Source: Planobispora longispora
Lineage (GTDB): Bacteria > Actinomycetota > Actinomycetes > Streptosporangiales > Streptosporangiaceae
Assembly (NCBI RefSeq): GCF_016863135.1
Contig: NZ_BOOH01000016.1
Location: 248,001 to 312,000 of the forward strand
Length of the DNA: 64,000 nt
Reading direction: 5' to 3'
A program made the position numbers and the translations under genes. The notes beneath the pieces were generated by a model. The model was not told where the DNA came from. It searched no databases and worked only from the letters and a program-made list of their open reading frames with translations. The stretch's first letter is position 1, and every line of letters begins with the position of its first letter. Below, in pieces: positions 7,757 through 16,133 of the stretch.

Positions 7757-9388
7757 ATGAGCATCTCCGAACTCGATCTCGTCAGCCAGACTGATGCGGA
7801 GATCGACCTCAAACCCCCCACACCTGCCAAGCCGCGCGTCCCCACGATGGACGCCCTGCGAGAACGGCACGAACGGCTGCGGGACCAGATCGTCGCCGGC
7901 CGCCGGAACGCCGTCGAGCGCCAGCACGGGCTTGGCAAGCGGACAGCCCGAGAGCGCCTGGAACTCTTGCTGGACGAAGGATCCTTCGTCGAGATCGACA
8001 TGTACCGCAAGCACCAGGCGCACGGGTTGCGCATGGAGGAGAACAAGCCGCACACCGACGGCGTGGTCACGGGAGCGGGCACCATCCATGGACGCCGCGT
8101 ATTCGTCTACGCCCAGGACTTCGCCATCTTCGGCGGGTCCCTGGGGGAGGCGCACGCCGCCAAGATCCAGAAGGTGCTGGATCTGGCCATCTCGACCGGC
8201 TCGCCCTTCATCGGGGTGAACGACAGCGGTGGCGCCCGGATCCAGGAGGGCGTGATGTCCCTCAACGGCTACGGCGGCATCTTCCAGCGCTTCGTCCAGG
8301 CGTCGGGTGTGATTCCGCTGATCAGCGTGGTCCTCGGACCGTGTGCCGGCGGAGCCGCCTACTCCGCGGCGCTGGCCGACTTCACCTTCATGGTCCGCGA
8401 CACGGCGCACCTGTACCTCACGGGCCCCGACGTCGTCGAGGCCGTCACCGGCGAGCGGGTCACGCACGGCCAGCTCGGCGGGACGGAGGTGCACGGCGAG
8501 CACTCCGGCGTGGCCGCCTTCGTCCACGACGACGAGGAGAGCTGTCTGGACGACGTGCGGTACCTCGTCTCGATGCTGCCGGCCAACAACATGGAGTCGC
8601 CGCCCCAGGGCGCGCCCTGCGGTGCGACGGCCGACGTGCGCCCGCGTTTCGCCGAGATCGTCCCGGTGGACAACAGCAAGCCGTACGACATGCGAGAGGT
8701 CATCGCCGAGCTGGTCGACGACGGCGAGTTCCTCGAGACGTACGAGCGCTGGGCGCCGAACGTCATCTGCGCCTTCGGCCGCGTCGACGGTCACGTGGTG
8801 GGCGTCGTGGCCAACCAGCCCCTGGTCCTGGCCGGCGTGCTGGACGTGCCCGCCCCCCAGAAGGCCGCCAGGTTCGTACGCTTCTGCGATGCCTTCAGCA
8901 TCCCGCTGGTGACCCTGGTCGACGTGCCGGGCTTCCTCCCGGGCACCGACCAGGAACGCAGCGGGATCATCCGGCACGGCGCCAAGCTGCTCTACGCCTA
9001 CTGCGAGGCGACGGTGCCGCGGGTCCAGGTCATCCTGCGCAAGGCGTACGGCGGGGCCTACATCGTCATGGACTCCCGCTCCATCGGCACGGACGTGTCG
9101 CTGGCGTGGCCCACGAACGAGATCGCCGTCATGGGCGCCGAGGGCGCGGTCAACGTCATCTACCGCAAGGAACTGGCCGCGGCCGGCGACCCGGCGGAAC
9201 TGCGGGCGAAACTGGTCAAGGAGTATTCCGAGAAGCTGGCGCACCCCCACTACGCCGCGGAGCGAGGACTGGTCGACGACGTGATCGACCCGGTTCAGAC
9301 ACGCGTCGCGGTGGCGCGGGCGCTGGAGATGCTCAGCGACAAGCGCAAGCCGCAGCCCCAGCGCAAGCACGGAAACGTCCCGCTCTGA
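7757..9388 (+). CDS. Acyl-CoA carboxylase beta subunit (carboxyltransferase)
   Basis: A 543-residue carboxyltransferase of the PccB/AccD type, which moves CO2 from biotin to acetyl- or propionyl-CoA to give malonyl- or methylmalonyl-CoA. Seen: RERLELLLDEGSFVEID, the oxyanion-forming GGARIQEGV and GPCAGGAAYS in the N half, and YGGAYIVM with a second Gly-rich loop in the C half. The length is typical. No biotin-carrying alpha subunit is nearby, so it must pair with one encoded elsewhere. It sits with a carrier-like gene at a TGATG overlap, which suggests extender-unit supply for the neighbouring cluster rather than housekeeping lipid synthesis. Confidence 0.92.
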   Translation: MSISELDLVSQTDAEIDLKPPTPAKPRVPTMDALRERHERLRDQIVAGRRNAVERQHGLGKRTARERLELLLDEGSFVEIDMYRKHQAHGLRMEENKPHTDGVVTGAGTIHGRRVFVYAQDFAIFGGSLGEAHAAKIQKVLDLAISTGSPFIGVNDSGGARIQEGVMSLNGYGGIFQRFVQASGVIPLISVVLGPCAGGAAYSAALADFTFMVRDTAHLYLTGPDVVEAVTGERVTHGQLGGTEVHGEHSGVAAFVHDDEESCLDDVRYLVSMLPANNMESPPQGAPCGATADVRPRFAEIVPVDNSKPYDMREVIAELVDDGEFLETYERWAPNVICAFGRVDGHVVGVVANQPLVLAGVLDVPAPQKAARFVRFCDAFSIPLVTLVDVPGFLPGTDQERSGIIRHGAKLLYAYCEATVPRVQVILRKAYGGAYIVMDSRSIGTDVSLAWPTNEIAVMGAEGAVNVIYRKELAAAGDPAELRAKLVKEYSEKLAHPHYAAERGLVDDVIDPVQTRVAVARALEMLSDKRKPQPQRKHGNVPL

Positions 9389-9660
9389 TGCGGGACGTCG
9401 AGCAGCGGATCGCGGAGATCTGGCGGACGGCCCTCGGCGCCGGTCGCGCGGACGGCGACGCGGGCTTCACCGAGCTGGGCGGCAAGGGCATCGACGCGGT
9501 GCTGATCGCCGCCCGGATCCAGCGGGATCTCGGCGTCGCCGTCCGGCCCAGCGCGCTGTTCCGCCATCCCGGCCTGGCCGATTTCGTCACGCGGTGCCGT
9601 ACCGCCGCCCCGGCGGCCGCGGACCTCTGGGACCACGCTGCGGCCTCGGCCCGGGGCTGA
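9388..9660 (+). CDS. Carrier-protein-like domain lacking the phosphopantetheine serine
   Basis: A 90-residue stand-alone protein with the helical pattern of a peptidyl/acyl carrier protein: EQRIAEIWRTALG, GFTELGG, then AVLIAARIQRDLGV and LFRHPGLADFV. In true carriers the motif after ELGG is D/H-S-L/I; here it is KGID, with Gly (GGC) at position 34 where Ser should stand. It therefore cannot be armed in the normal way. The start overlaps the carboxyltransferase stop (TGATG), so the two are cotranslated. It may be a decoy or docking domain, or a decayed carrier. Confidence 0.75.
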   Translation: MRDVEQRIAEIWRTALGAGRADGDAGFTELGGKGIDAVLIAARIQRDLGVAVRPSALFRHPGLADFVTRCRTAAPAAADLWDHAAASARG

Positions 9661-9683
9661 CCCGTCAAGCAGGGAGAACGGAA

Positions 9684-9713
9684 GTGAGGGCTGAGATCCG
9701 TCTCAGCCCTCAC
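9684..9713 (+). terminator. Hairpin terminator after the carrier-like gene
   Basis: A perfect 13-bp stem (GTGAGGGCTGAGA / TCTCAGCCCTCAC) around loop TCCG, 23 bases after the stop. The same GTGAGGGCTGAG arm recurs in the hairpin at 13798. Confidence 0.72.
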
Positions 9714-9857
9714 CTGTCTGTGGGAAGAAGCGAAACGTGAGGCCGCCCAGCCCCTCATCTGGAGAAGCGGCGCTGCCACTCTGAGTCCAGGTCGTACGCA
9801 TCGGCGGCGAGTGGGATGAGTTCGAAGTCAAGGTAGGAAGGCCGGGGCTCTACTCCG

Positions 9858-10280
9858 CTAACCGGGCTCGTTCCGATGCTCGTCATGCCCCGTGGAGCGT
9901 TCGTAGGCGATGCGCTCGCGCACCTGATCCCACGCGACGGGCAGCTGGGCGGCGGGCATCGTCCAGAAGATGAACGTGGACTCCCGCATCACGGCACGCT
10001 GGCGCCGCATGGTCGACTTGTGCGGTTCGGCGGAGGAGTAGGCGTATATGGAGGCCTTGTCGTTCCACGCGGAGACAGTCCAGAAGGTGCGCTTGAACAG
10101 CTCGGCCTTCAACGACACCCCCAGTGCGCCGGGCGCTCGCCGGGCCTGGCGGAGCAGCCTCAGCGAGGCCAGGAAGAATCCCGGCACCTGACGCAACGAT
10201 CTGACCTCCAACCGCGAAGCCATGATCAACGTTTCAGGGTGGTCGGGAGCGCCGACACGGATCCAGGGCACGGTGGGCAT
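9858..10280 (-). CDS. ABM/DUF3291-like monooxygenase-fold protein
   Basis: A 140-residue protein beginning MPTVPWIRVGAPDHPE. The core has SLKAELFKRTFWTVSAWNDKASIYAY followed by H-K-rich RQRAVMRESTFIFWTMP, the pattern of small dimeric ferredoxin-fold proteins (DUF3291, spheroidene-monooxygenase-like). Such proteins can act on quinones or haem, though many are unassigned. I chose the ATG at 10280, after the AraC gene ends, over a longer frame that would run into that gene. It is the last gene of a leftward run with the regulator and the oxidoreductase. Confidence 0.65.
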   Translation of the reverse strand: MPTVPWIRVGAPDHPETLIMASRLEVRSLRQVPGFFLASLRLLRQARRAPGALGVSLKAELFKRTFWTVSAWNDKASIYAYSSAEPHKSTMRRQRAVMRESTFIFWTMPAAQLPVAWDQVRERIAYERSTGHDEHRNEPG

Positions 10281-10314
10281 CAGGAGAACCCTTCGAAGTG
10301 AGAGACATAACGGG

Positions 10315-11259
10315 TCACGCGGCTCTGACCTGGCGGCGGTAGCCACCGGGGGCGATGCCGTACTCCCGCTTGAACGCCTTGGCGAAGGCGAACTCCGTGC
10401 TGTACCCCGTCTGCGCGGCGACGGTGGCCAGCGGGATGTCGGAGTCCCGCAGGAGTCTGGCGGCCAGCGTCATGCGCCAGCGGGTCAGATAGGCCATGGG
10501 CGGCTCGCCGACCAGGACGGCGAACCTTTTGGCGAAGGCGGCGCGGGACAGGCCGGACCGCACGGCCAGCGACTCGACCGTCCACGCCGCCGACGGAGCG
10601 TCGTGGATCGCGGTCAGCGCGGCGACGACCGCGGAGTCACGCAGCGCGGCCGACCAGCCTCGGGCGGACGCGGGCTGCTCTTCCAGCCAGGCCCGCAGGA
10701 TGTACAGCAGCAACGAGTCGATCAGGGCGGGCACGATGCCCTGCGAGCCGATGCGCGGATGGTCGAGTTCGGCGCTGAGCAGCTGGACCGCGGCGGTCAG
10801 CCCGCTGTGCCGCCCCTGCCGGGTGGACAGGTGGACCACCTCGGGAAGGTGGCGGAGCAACGGATGGGGCCGGGCCATGTCGAGGTGGTAGTTGCCGCAC
10901 AGCAGGCTGGTGCGGGGCCCGCTGCCGTCCGGGCTCTCGGCGCCCAGCACGACCGAGCCGATAGGCGGCGCCTTGGTGTAGCGCTCCGGTCCCGGCACCT
11001 GCGCGGGAGTGGCCGGATGGTCGGCCAGCACGAAGCGGGAGCCACTGCGCAGGAAGACCACGTCGCCGCTCTCCAGCAGGGACGGCGACAGGTGCGGGGC
11101 GTCTACGGGCACCAGCCAGCACGAGCCGCGCAGCACCACGTGAAAGCCGGCGCCGGCGGTGGGCGGCAGTTCCAGCCCCCACGGCGCGTGACCGTCGGTC
11201 CGGATGGAGGTGGGACGCCCGGTCCGCATCGACTCCAGCGCCTCGGCAAGCAGATCCAT
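10315..11259 (-). CDS. AraC-family transcriptional regulator with cupin sensor
   Basis: A 314-residue regulator. Residues 1 to about 190 form an AraC_binding_2-type cupin (FHVVLRGSCWLVP, GDVVFLRSGSRFVLADHP); residues 210-310 hold two helix-turn-helix units, including WTVESLAVRSGLSRAAFAKRF, MTLAARLLRDSDIPLATVAAQTGY and FAKAFKREYGIAPGGYRR. This class often controls adjacent oxidoreductase genes. Eight bases separate its start from the upstream quinone oxidoreductase stop, so they form one transcript. Confidence 0.92.
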   Translation of the reverse strand: MDLLAEALESMRTGRPTSIRTDGHAPWGLELPPTAGAGFHVVLRGSCWLVPVDAPHLSPSLLESGDVVFLRSGSRFVLADHPATPAQVPGPERYTKAPPIGSVVLGAESPDGSGPRTSLLCGNYHLDMARPHPLLRHLPEVVHLSTRQGRHSGLTAAVQLLSAELDHPRIGSQGIVPALIDSLLLYILRAWLEEQPASARGWSAALRDSAVVAALTAIHDAPSAAWTVESLAVRSGLSRAAFAKRFAVLVGEPPMAYLTRWRMTLAARLLRDSDIPLATVAAQTGYSTEFAFAKAFKREYGIAPGGYRRQVRAA

Positions 11260-11267
11260 GTCCTGCT

Positions 11268-12203
11268 TTATAGCGTCAGCACGAGTTTGCCCCGGACCTG
11301 GCCGGACTCCAGCACCTCGTGCGCCTTGCCCGCTTCCTCCAGCGCGAAGGTCTGCTCCACATGCGGGCGCAGCCGGCCGGTCTCGACCAGCTCGGCGATC
11401 GCCTCCAGCGCCGCGTAGTCGGGCTCGACCGAAACCCCGGCGAAACGCCTGCCCGCCGCCTCCACCTTCGCGGCCAGCTCGGCGTTCCCGTGCTCCATGA
11501 TGCTGACGAGCACGCCGCCGGGCTTGAGTACGGCCAGCGAGCGTTCGCCCTGCGAGCTGGAGTCGAAGACGACGTCGACCATGTCCTCCAGGTCGCCGAG
11601 CACCTCGGTGAAGTCGACGGCCCGGTAGTCGATCGCCTCGTCGGCGCCGAGGGACCGGACGAACTCGTGCTTGCCGGCACTGGCCAGCGCGATCACGTAC
11701 GCACCTTGGGCCTTGGCGATCTGCACCGCCAGATGGCCGACCCCGCCCGCGGCGCGGTGGATCAGCACCCGGTCACCCTGGCCGACCCCGGCCGCGTCCA
11801 CCAGACCCTGCCAGGCGGTCAGCCCGGCCAGCGGCAGCGCCGCGGCGTGGACGTGGTCGACGGCGGCGGGCTTGCGGGCGACCTGGCGTGAGGGTGTGGC
11901 GACGTAGTCGGCGTAGCCGGTCGCGGCCCTGGGGAAGAACGGCATGCCGTACACCTCCTCACCCACCTTGTACCTGGCGCCGGGAGCCGCCTCCACCACG
12001 ACTCCGGAGATGTCCCAACCGACGCCGAACGGCGGCTCGCCGAGCAAGGGGTAGGCGCCCGAGCGCACGGCGGCGTCCACCGGGTTCACACCACTCGCCC
12101 GCACCTGGATCACCACTTCGCCGGACAACGGCACGGGCCGTTCGACCTCGGCGACCTGCAGTACCTCGGGACCGCCGAAGGCGGTCTGGGTCACAGCACG
12201 CAT
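11268..12203 (-). CDS. Zinc-independent NADP-dependent quinone oxidoreductase (MDR family)
   Basis: A 311-residue medium-chain dehydrogenase/reductase. It opens MRAVTQTAFGGPEVLQV, typical of quinone oxidoreductases, has a GroES-like N domain with no zinc-binding cysteines, and an NAD(P) fold with the family motif AAGGVGHLAVQIAKAQGA. It likely reduces quinones or enones with NADPH. The ATG at 12203 is taken because AGGAG lies eight bases upstream; longer frames lack a site. It shares an operon with the AraC regulator. Confidence 0.9.
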   Translation of the reverse strand: MRAVTQTAFGGPEVLQVAEVERPVPLSGEVVIQVRASGVNPVDAAVRSGAYPLLGEPPFGVGWDISGVVVEAAPGARYKVGEEVYGMPFFPRAATGYADYVATPSRQVARKPAAVDHVHAAALPLAGLTAWQGLVDAAGVGQGDRVLIHRAAGGVGHLAVQIAKAQGAYVIALASAGKHEFVRSLGADEAIDYRAVDFTEVLGDLEDMVDVVFDSSSQGERSLAVLKPGGVLVSIMEHGNAELAAKVEAAGRRFAGVSVEPDYAALEAIAELVETGRLRPHVEQTFALEEAGKAHEVLESGQVRGKLVLTL

Positions 12204-12387
12204 GAGAGCACTCCTGATCAATGGGGTTGGTGCGATCAACGGTAGGCAGCCCGATAGGTTCACGGAATGGCCGCCCGTCTCCGGCGTATATCCCAGCGTC
12301 TCGCCCGGCCGAGACGGTGAGCGCCGCCTGCCGCCGCATGGCGGCTGACCCCCGTCGGGCGATTGCCCGACATGTCCTTGACGGGGG

Positions 12388-12660
12388 TCAGGCAACGGCG
12401 TCGCGTGAAGGGCGGCGCTCGATGTCGGAGCCGGTTGCCCCGCCGTACGTGGCGATCTTGTAGTCGACGGCGGCCAGCGACAACGTCAGCTCGCGCAGCC
12501 GCCGCACGATCGTGTCGCGATGCTCGGCCAGCATGGCCATCCGCTCGGGCACCGTGCGTTCACCCGCGTCGACCGGCTCGATGTAGTGCTGCAGCTCGCG
12601 CATGGGCATCCCCGACAGCCGCATCCGGGTCAGGAACACCAGCCGTCCCGGGCTGGGCGT
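12388..12660 (-). pseudogene. MerR-family regulator fragment lacking its DNA-binding domain
   Basis: The 83-residue frame from 12639 matches only the C-terminal part of a small MerR regulator: FLTRMRLSGMPMRELQHYIEP, then VPERMAMLAEHRDTIVRRL and LAAVDYKIATYGG. Family members start with about 45 residues of winged helix-turn-helix (TIGEAA..RYYER) that are absent here. In the same frame GRLVFLTRM can be read back to about 12660, then the sequence changes to unrelated coding-like sequence in another frame. It is a truncation left by a rearrangement between it and the SDR gene. Confidence 0.7.
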
Positions 12661-12716
12661 CGCCGAGCGCGTCGAGGACCTTGGTCATCAGGTCGTCAGT
12701 GGCCGTGTCCGCCGGC

Positions 12717-13577
12717 CTAGACGGGCCGGACCGAGGCGGGTGCGTCGGCGAAGTCGGCGGCCTGGGCGACCTCGGCCCAGCGGGCGGTCTCGGCCAGGCC
12801 GCGCCGGTAGACGCCGGAGATGCGCTCGACCGCCTCGCGCCCGAGCGGCAGCCGCAGCGGCACCTCCTCGCCGTGCACGAGCGAGACGATGATCTCGGCC
12901 GCCCGCGCCGGGTCGCCTTCCTGACGGCCGTCCGTGCCGGCCATGTCGGCGCGCACGGCGGCCAGCACCGTGCGGTAGGTCTCCGACGGCTCGGCGAACT
13001 CCAGCACGTCGGCGCCGTTGAATCCGGTGCGGAACCGGCTCGGCTCGACGATCATCACGCGGACGCCGAACGGTGCGACCTCTCCGTTCAGCGCCTCCGA
13101 CCAGCCTTCCAAGGCGAATTTCGACGCAGAGTAGGCCGACACGCCGGGGAAGGACATGCGCCCGCCCTGGCTGCTCATCTGCACGATGGTGCCGGATCTG
13201 CGGGTGCGCATGCCGGGCAACACCGCCCGCACGAGAGCGGCGGGGCCGAACAGGTGCAGGTCCATCAGCTCGCGCAACTGCTCGTCGGTGACCTCTTCGA
13301 CCGCTCCGACCACGGCCCGTCCTGCGTTGTTGGCCAGCACGTCGACCTGTCCGAACCGGTTGATCGCGGCCTGCACGAGGGCGGGCGCTGCGGCGACGTC
13401 GCGGGCGTCGAAGGGGATGGCCAGGAAGGCGCCGGGGTGCGCGTCCGCGAGGTCGGCGACGCTGCCGGGGGTGCGCACCGCGGCCACGACGTTGTCGCCC
13501 GCCGCGAGGGCGGCCTCGGCCAGTGCGCGTCCGAGGCCGCGGGATGCGCCGGTGATGATCCATGTTTGTGTCGTCAT
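12717..13577 (-). CDS. Short-chain dehydrogenase/reductase
   Basis: A 286-residue classical SDR. It has the cofactor motif TGASRGLG at residues 9-16, the NNAG motif, and the catalytic Ser (QMSSQGG) with Tyr and Lys in YSASK. R in the first motif followed by AAVRTP favours NADP(H). Members with this SRFRTGFNG segment are reported as oxidoreductases of unknown substrate. It lies just upstream of the MerR fragment; intact clusters often keep MerR and SDR genes together. Confidence 0.9.
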   Translation of the reverse strand: MTTQTWIITGASRGLGRALAEAALAAGDNVVAAVRTPGSVADLADAHPGAFLAIPFDARDVAAAPALVQAAINRFGQVDVLANNAGRAVVGAVEEVTDEQLRELMDLHLFGPAALVRAVLPGMRTRRSGTIVQMSSQGGRMSFPGVSAYSASKFALEGWSEALNGEVAPFGVRVMIVEPSRFRTGFNGADVLEFAEPSETYRTVLAAVRADMAGTDGRQEGDPARAAEIIVSLVHGEEVPLRLPLGREAVERISGVYRRGLAETARWAEVAQAADFADAPASVRPV

Positions 13578-13635
13578 GGATGTGACGCTAGGACTTCGAG
13601 CGCGCTCTAACGCAAATCGCCTTTTATTGGGCGAT

Positions 13636-13830
13636 CTTCATGTCGATCGCGGTGAACCGCCCGACGTCGGCGACGTGGCCGCCGTCACCGGGATCGGCGA
13701 CATGGCCCGAGCCGTCAGCGGAGCCTCAGCGGACCTGAAAGCGCCCGTCTACCAGCGCCTCGGGCTCAAGCCGACCTACCTGCCCCAGAAATCAAAAGTG
13801 AGGGCTGAGGTGATCCTCAACCCTCACGTA
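13636..13830 (+). pseudogene. C-terminal remnant of a serine site-specific recombinase
   Basis: On the plus strand one frame reads VAAVTGIGDMARAVSG, then PVYQRLGLKPTYLPQ and KVRAEVILNPH. This resembles the C-terminal end of resolvase/invertase-type recombinases (helical tail, then YxxLGLxLTYxP and VRAE). No N-terminal catalytic domain remains, because the SDR gene takes its place. The remnant ends next to the 3' end of tRNA-Leu, a common integration site. The call rests on recalled family patterns, so it is moderate. Confidence 0.45.
13798..13827 (-). terminator. Hairpin downstream of tRNA-Leu
   Basis: GTGAGGGCTGAGG pairs with CCTCAACCCTCAC (one mismatch) around a short loop. On the minus strand it begins 16 bases after the tRNA 3' end and ends in a TTTTGATTT run, so it fits a terminator for the tRNA. 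Confidence 0.65.
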
Positions 13831-13843
13831 GTGAGAGAGTGCG

Positions 13844-13928
13844 TGTCCGAGGGGGGACTTGAACCCCCACGCCCCGTAAAGGGCACTAGCACCTCAAGCT
13901 AGCGCGTCTGCCATTCCGCCACCCGGAC
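13844..13928 (-). tRNA. tRNA-Leu (anticodon GAG)
   Basis: An 85-base class II tRNA. The acceptor arm GTCCGGG pairs with CTCGGAC with one G-T pair; the anticodon arm is CTAGC-TTGAGGT-GCTAG, giving GAG at positions 34-36. There is a long variable arm (TGCCCTTTACGGGGCG) and a T-arm with GGTTCAAGTCC. CCA is not encoded. Confidence 0.95.
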
Positions 13929-14093
13929 TTGGTGCCTGCACGAGAGACCGTCATCCCTCGTCGGCGGACCTAGGTTAGCAAACCTTTGGGGCTGCGTCAT
14001 ATCGGAAAACCGCCGGGGTCCAGGGGAGATGCCTGAGGAGGGTCGGCGGCGGCAGGATGGGGACGCAAGCCGTACCAAACCGAAGGAGTCGAC

Positions 14094-15401
14094 ATGGCCG
14101 TGCTCAATGGTGAGGACGAGGTCGTCGAGCTGTGCCGGGATCTCATCCGGATCGACTCGACCAACGCGGGAGACAACGCCGGCCCCGGAGAGCGGGCCGC
14201 CGCCGAATATGTCGCGGAGAAGCTGGCCGAGGCTGGACTGGAGCCGCAGATCCTGGAATCGGACAGCCGGCGGGCGAACGTGGTCGCCCGCATCGCGGGG
14301 GAGGACTCCTCTCGCGACGCCCTGCTCCTCCACGGGCACCTCGACGTCGTCCCCTTCCACGCCGGTGACTGGACCCACCACCCGCTCAGCGGGGAGATCG
14401 CCGACGGGTGCGTCTGGGGGCGCGGCGCGGTCGACATGAAGAACATGGACGCGATGATCCTGGCGGTCGTCCGGCAGCGGCTCAGCCAGGGGCGGCGCCC
14501 GCCGCGGGACGTCGTGCTGGCGTTCACCGCCGACGAGGAGGCCGGCGGGACGTACGGCGCGCAGTGGCTCTCGGAGAAGCACCCCGACCTTTTCGAGGGC
14601 TGCACCGAGGCGATCGGCGAGGTCGGCGGGTTCAGCGTCTCCGTCGACGGGGCGCGCAGACTCTATCTCATCGAGACGGCCGAGAAGGGCATCGCCTGGA
14701 TGCGCCTGACCGCCCACGGCCGCGCCGGGCACGGCTCCATGCTCAACACGGAGAACGCCGTCACGGAGCTGGCCGAGGCGGTGGGCAGGATCGGGCGCTA
14801 CGAGTGGCCGGTACGGCTGACGCAGACGGTGCGGACCTTCCTCACCGAGGTCTCCCAGGCCCTGAACCTGGAGCTCGACCCCGACGACGCCGAGGCGACC
14901 GTGGCCAAGCTCGGCCCGCTGGCCCGGATGATCGGCGCCACGCTCCGCAACACCGCCAACCCCACCATGCTGGCGGGCGGCTACAAGGCCAACGTCATCC
15001 CGCAGACCGCGACCGCGCACGTGGACGGCCGGTTCCTGCCGGGCTACGAGGACGAGTTCTTCGAGACGATCGACGAGCTGCTCGGCCCCAACGTGACCAG
15101 GGAGTTCGTCTACCACGACATCGCGATCGAGACCGGGTTCGACGGGCCCCTGGTGCGGGCGATGGCCGACGCGCTCGTCGCGGAGGACCCGGGCGCGCTG
15201 GCGGTGCCGTACACGCTCTCGGGCGGGACGGACCTGAAGGCGTTCAGCAGGCTGGGCATGCGCGGGTTCGGGTTCGCGCCGCTGCGCCTGCCCGCCGACT
15301 TGGACTTCTCCGGCATGTTCCATGGGGTCGACGAGCGCGTCCCGGTGGATTCGCTCCGGTTTGGTGTGCGGGTCCTTGACCGCTTCCTGGATGGCTGCTG
15401 A
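14094..15401 (+). CDS. M20-family metallopeptidase/deacylase
   Basis: A 435-residue zinc enzyme of the ArgE/DapE/CPG2 type. Metal ligands are seen in GHLDVV (His82, Asp84 region), GRGAVDMK (bridging Asp114) and DEEAGG (catalytic Glu148, Glu149), with a later dimerisation domain starting near AHGRAGHGSM and a final His in MFHGVDE. It probably hydrolyses an N-acyl amino acid or dipeptide; the usual product name is M20/M25/M40 family metallo-hydrolase. The ATG follows GAAGGAG. It is monocistronic. Confidence 0.92.
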   Translation: MAVLNGEDEVVELCRDLIRIDSTNAGDNAGPGERAAAEYVAEKLAEAGLEPQILESDSRRANVVARIAGEDSSRDALLLHGHLDVVPFHAGDWTHHPLSGEIADGCVWGRGAVDMKNMDAMILAVVRQRLSQGRRPPRDVVLAFTADEEAGGTYGAQWLSEKHPDLFEGCTEAIGEVGGFSVSVDGARRLYLIETAEKGIAWMRLTAHGRAGHGSMLNTENAVTELAEAVGRIGRYEWPVRLTQTVRTFLTEVSQALNLELDPDDAEATVAKLGPLARMIGATLRNTANPTMLAGGYKANVIPQTATAHVDGRFLPGYEDEFFETIDELLGPNVTREFVYHDIAIETGFDGPLVRAMADALVAEDPGALAVPYTLSGGTDLKAFSRLGMRGFGFAPLRLPADLDFSGMFHGVDERVPVDSLRFGVRVLDRFLDGC

Positions 15402-15420
15402 GACGTTCTCCGGAAACTCA

Positions 15421-15448
15421 TTGCACTGACGCGACGTAGTGCTAACGT
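15421..15448 (+). promoter_or_regulatory. Possible promoter for the exported-protein gene
   Basis: TTGCAC, a 16-base spacer and TAACGT resemble sigma-70 -35 and -10 boxes; the downstream GTG start is about 60 bases away. Sequence resemblance only. Confidence 0.35.
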
Positions 15449-15509
15449 AACTCTCCGTCGAGAGGGCGGGTCGTGCGAGCACGGTCCGCCAGGAGCTTCG
15501 GGAGGTCGC

Positions 15510-16133
15510 GTGGCACGCATGCCGCACAGGTGGCGGGGGGCTCTGCCGTCCGCCGTCCTGCGGCGCGTGCCCGCGGCCGTCCCCTCCGGCGAGGCGATCT
15601 CCGCTCGGAGCGACCGGATGGCGCGGTTCGCGGCCGGCGCCCGGCGGATCGTCAGGCGAGCCCTCATGGTCGGCGGCATGGTCGCCGCCGGGTGGGTGCT
15701 CTCCGTCGTCTTCGGGTTCCTCGGCGCCGCTCCGGCGACCGCGGAAACCACCGCGGTGACAGGGGCTGCGGGCTCCGGTCCCCTCGACGGCGCCGCCTCC
15801 GAGTCGGCCCTCCAGGTCGATGATTTCCCCACGGAGGACGGCGATCTCTCGGCAGCGGGAAACGCCGAGGCAATGGCCGGGCGGGGCGTCGACGGGCTGA
15901 CCAGCCAGTCGTCCCCGGTTCTCCCGGCACCCCCCACCGTCGACCACAGCGCTGGCGCCAACGGATTCGTGCCCCAGCCCGGCGGTGGATCCGGCCCCTC
16001 CGGGCCGGGTGTGGGAGACATCGCACGTTTCGTATACGACCCGCAGATGAGGGCAGAGCGTGCCCCGCGGGCCGTCGTGCTCCCTCCCGTCGTCCGCACA
16101 GCGGCGGACGACCCTTCCTTCTCTCCTGACTGA
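15510..16133 (+). CDS. Exported or membrane-anchored protein, function unknown
   Basis: A 207-residue protein with an arginine-rich N-terminus of about 50 residues, one hydrophobic segment (ALMVGGMVAAGWVLSVVFGFLG, about 52-73) and a cleavage-like APATAET. The remaining 130 residues are acidic, Gly/Pro/Ser-rich and probably unfolded, ending SFSPD. The GTG start at 15510 has GGGAGG upstream. It precedes the chaplin-like gene and may also be a cell-surface protein. I do not recognise a domain. Confidence 0.6.
   Translation: MARMPHRWRGALPSAVLRRVPAAVPSGEAISARSDRMARFAAGARRIVRRALMVGGMVAAGWVLSVVFGFLGAAPATAETTAVTGAAGSGPLDGAASESALQVDDFPTEDGDLSAAGNAEAMAGRGVDGLTSQSSPVLPAPPTVDHSAGANGFVPQPGGGSGPSGPGVGDIARFVYDPQMRAERAPRAVVLPPVVRTAADDPSFSPD

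Noticed and set aside
9661-9740. Recombinase remnant after the carrier-like gene
   Set aside because: VRAEIRLSPHL on the plus strand resembles the fragment at 13799, but it is explained by the perfect hairpin and is too short to support a gene.
9750-9857. Minus-strand fragment ending YLDFELIPLAADAYDL..FSR
   Set aside because: Looks coding-like, but it is under 40 codons, has no start and no recognisable family.
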